A DNA stretch of 64,000 nucleotides from Nannocystis bainbridge (GTDB taxonomy: Bacteria; Myxococcota_A; Polyangia; Nannocystales; Nannocystaceae), in NCBI RefSeq assembly GCF_028368995.1, contig NZ_JAQNDL010000004.1, positions 442,001-506,000 on the forward strand, written 5' to 3'. Positions 63,561 through 64,000 of this stretch are shown one piece after another. Below the pieces are notes generated by a model that did not search any database, was not told the DNA's origin, and was given only the letters and a program-made list of their open reading frames with translations. The position numbers and the translations under genes are program-made. How positions within the stretch are numbered: the first letter of the stretch is position 1; each line of letters starts with the position of its first letter.

Positions 63561-64000
63561 AGCGGGGTCCTCCGCAGGACGTTGCCGACGCTGAACTCGA
63601 GCGCGCCGACGACGGTCTCGAGGCGCAGGCCGAAGTTGGCGTTGAAGCCGACCGGGGCGGCCCACTCGCCGGCGGCGCGGTGGAGGGCCCGCTCGGCGGC
63701 GTCGCCGGCGAAGGTGAAGATGCCGGTCGACCACACGAGATAGCCGGCCTTGATCCCGCGCACGCGGTTGCGCTGGAACAGCGGCCACACGTACTCGAGG
63801 TCGACGCGCGCGAACAACGAGCCGAGGACGCGGCGATCGACGCCGGTATTGAAGACGTCGACCGGGCTGCGGGTGGTGTAGATGAGACCCAGCTCGCGCC
63901 CGGGGGTCCAGTCGCTGAGATCGCCGGCGAAGAAGCGCTCGAACCGCGGGGCCCGGCCGGCGATCTGGCCGGCGACGAGGCTGGGGGTGATCCAGTGGCC
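63557..64000 (-). CDS. BamA/Omp85-like outer-membrane protein, C-terminal part only
   Basis: A reading frame without stop from the window edge to 63557; the last 147 residues are visible. The pattern resembles the surface-antigen (BamA/TamA) barrel: GHWITPSLVAGQIA, RFERFFAGDLSDWTPGRELG, ARVDLEYVWPL and GFNANFGLRLETVVGALEFSVGN, ending RRTPL. An aromatic C-terminal residue is missing. The start lies outside the window. Its stop overlaps the DUF4390 start, so this gene, DUF4390 and the kinase form one translationally coupled operon. Confidence 0.68.
   Translation of the reverse strand, partial: GHWITPSLVAGQIAGRAPRFERFFAGDLSDWTPGRELGLIYTTRSPVDVFNTGVDRRVLGSLFARVDLEYVWPLFQRNRVRGIKAGYLVWSTGIFTFAGDAAERALHRAAGEWAAPVGFNANFGLRLETVVGALEFSVGNVLRRTPL

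Overview
The window looks like chromosomal DNA of a predatory or gliding myxobacterium of the Nannocystis type. The evidence is very high GC, GTG and TTG starts, many lipoproteins with Thr/Ser/Gly-rich linkers directly after the lipobox, a MYXO-CTERM sorting tail, several multi-domain histidine kinases and a large thrombospondin-type-3 calcium-repeat lipoprotein. No rRNA, tRNA, CRISPR array, transposase, integrase or phage gene was recognised. The organism assignment is inference from these traits.

Layout. 0-6 kb: a lipoprotein of unknown function, a universal stress protein, a CBS-pair protein and a PhoB/PhoR-type two-component pair. 6-12 kb (minus strand): a GH18 chitinase-like lipoprotein, three von Willebrand A lipoproteins and a MepK-like peptidase. 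12-16 kb (minus strand): a cysteine locus with an Rrf2 regulator, CysK, a MoeB/ThiF-type activating enzyme, the sulfur carrier CysO, a CysM-type synthase and the JAMM protease that would release cysteine from CysO. 16-18 kb: elongation factor P and its lysyl-ligase EpmA. 18-26.6 kb: a TPR lipoprotein, a TonB-like protein, ExbB, two ExbD proteins and the 1.4-kb-residue-scale calcium-repeat lipoprotein, closed by a strong terminator. 26.7-35 kb: a glutaredoxin-fold protein without active-site cysteines, a TPR membrane protein, a GAF histidine kinase, an outer-membrane barrel, a lipoprotein, SppA, and an OB-fold/DEDD exonuclease fusion. 35-38 kb: TyrS, ZapA and release factor 1. 38-46.6 kb: a coiled-coil protein, UPF0158, DUF429, an anti-sigma-like protein, an AgmX/TonB-like lipoprotein, QueF, an OmpA/MYXO-CTERM protein and an H1-like basic protein. 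47-56 kb: a GAF-STAS protein, a methyltransferase, a zinc alcohol dehydrogenase, a DUF3829 lipoprotein, a lipid kinase, an S46 dipeptidyl-peptidase and an AAC(3)-family enzyme. 56-64 kb: a DUF1254/DUF1214 lipoprotein, a PATAN/TPR protein, an NtrY-like kinase, a DUF4390 protein and the end of a BamA-like barrel cut by the window edge.

The most striking feature is not a gene. CATG (or CAGG, CCTG, GATG, GCTG) recurs at exactly 14-bp steps in about 26 places, each step usually reading TCC-N4-GGA between the tetranucleotides. Two or more steps make long palindromes, typically 32 bp. The intergenic arrays lie only behind gene 3' ends: they occur at seven of nine convergent junctions and at none of the eight divergent ones. 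Further copies sit inside reading frames, mostly in linkers and near N-termini. This resembles a REP/BIME-like palindromic repeat family with an unusual strict 14-bp phase. A second non-coding oddity is a series of five related hairpins with near-identical 8-nt loops behind the H1-like gene (46585-46925). Other local repeats are a 26-bp array between tonB and exbB, an ~88-bp triplicate at 45552-45816, and a triplicated gene tail at 42698-42920.
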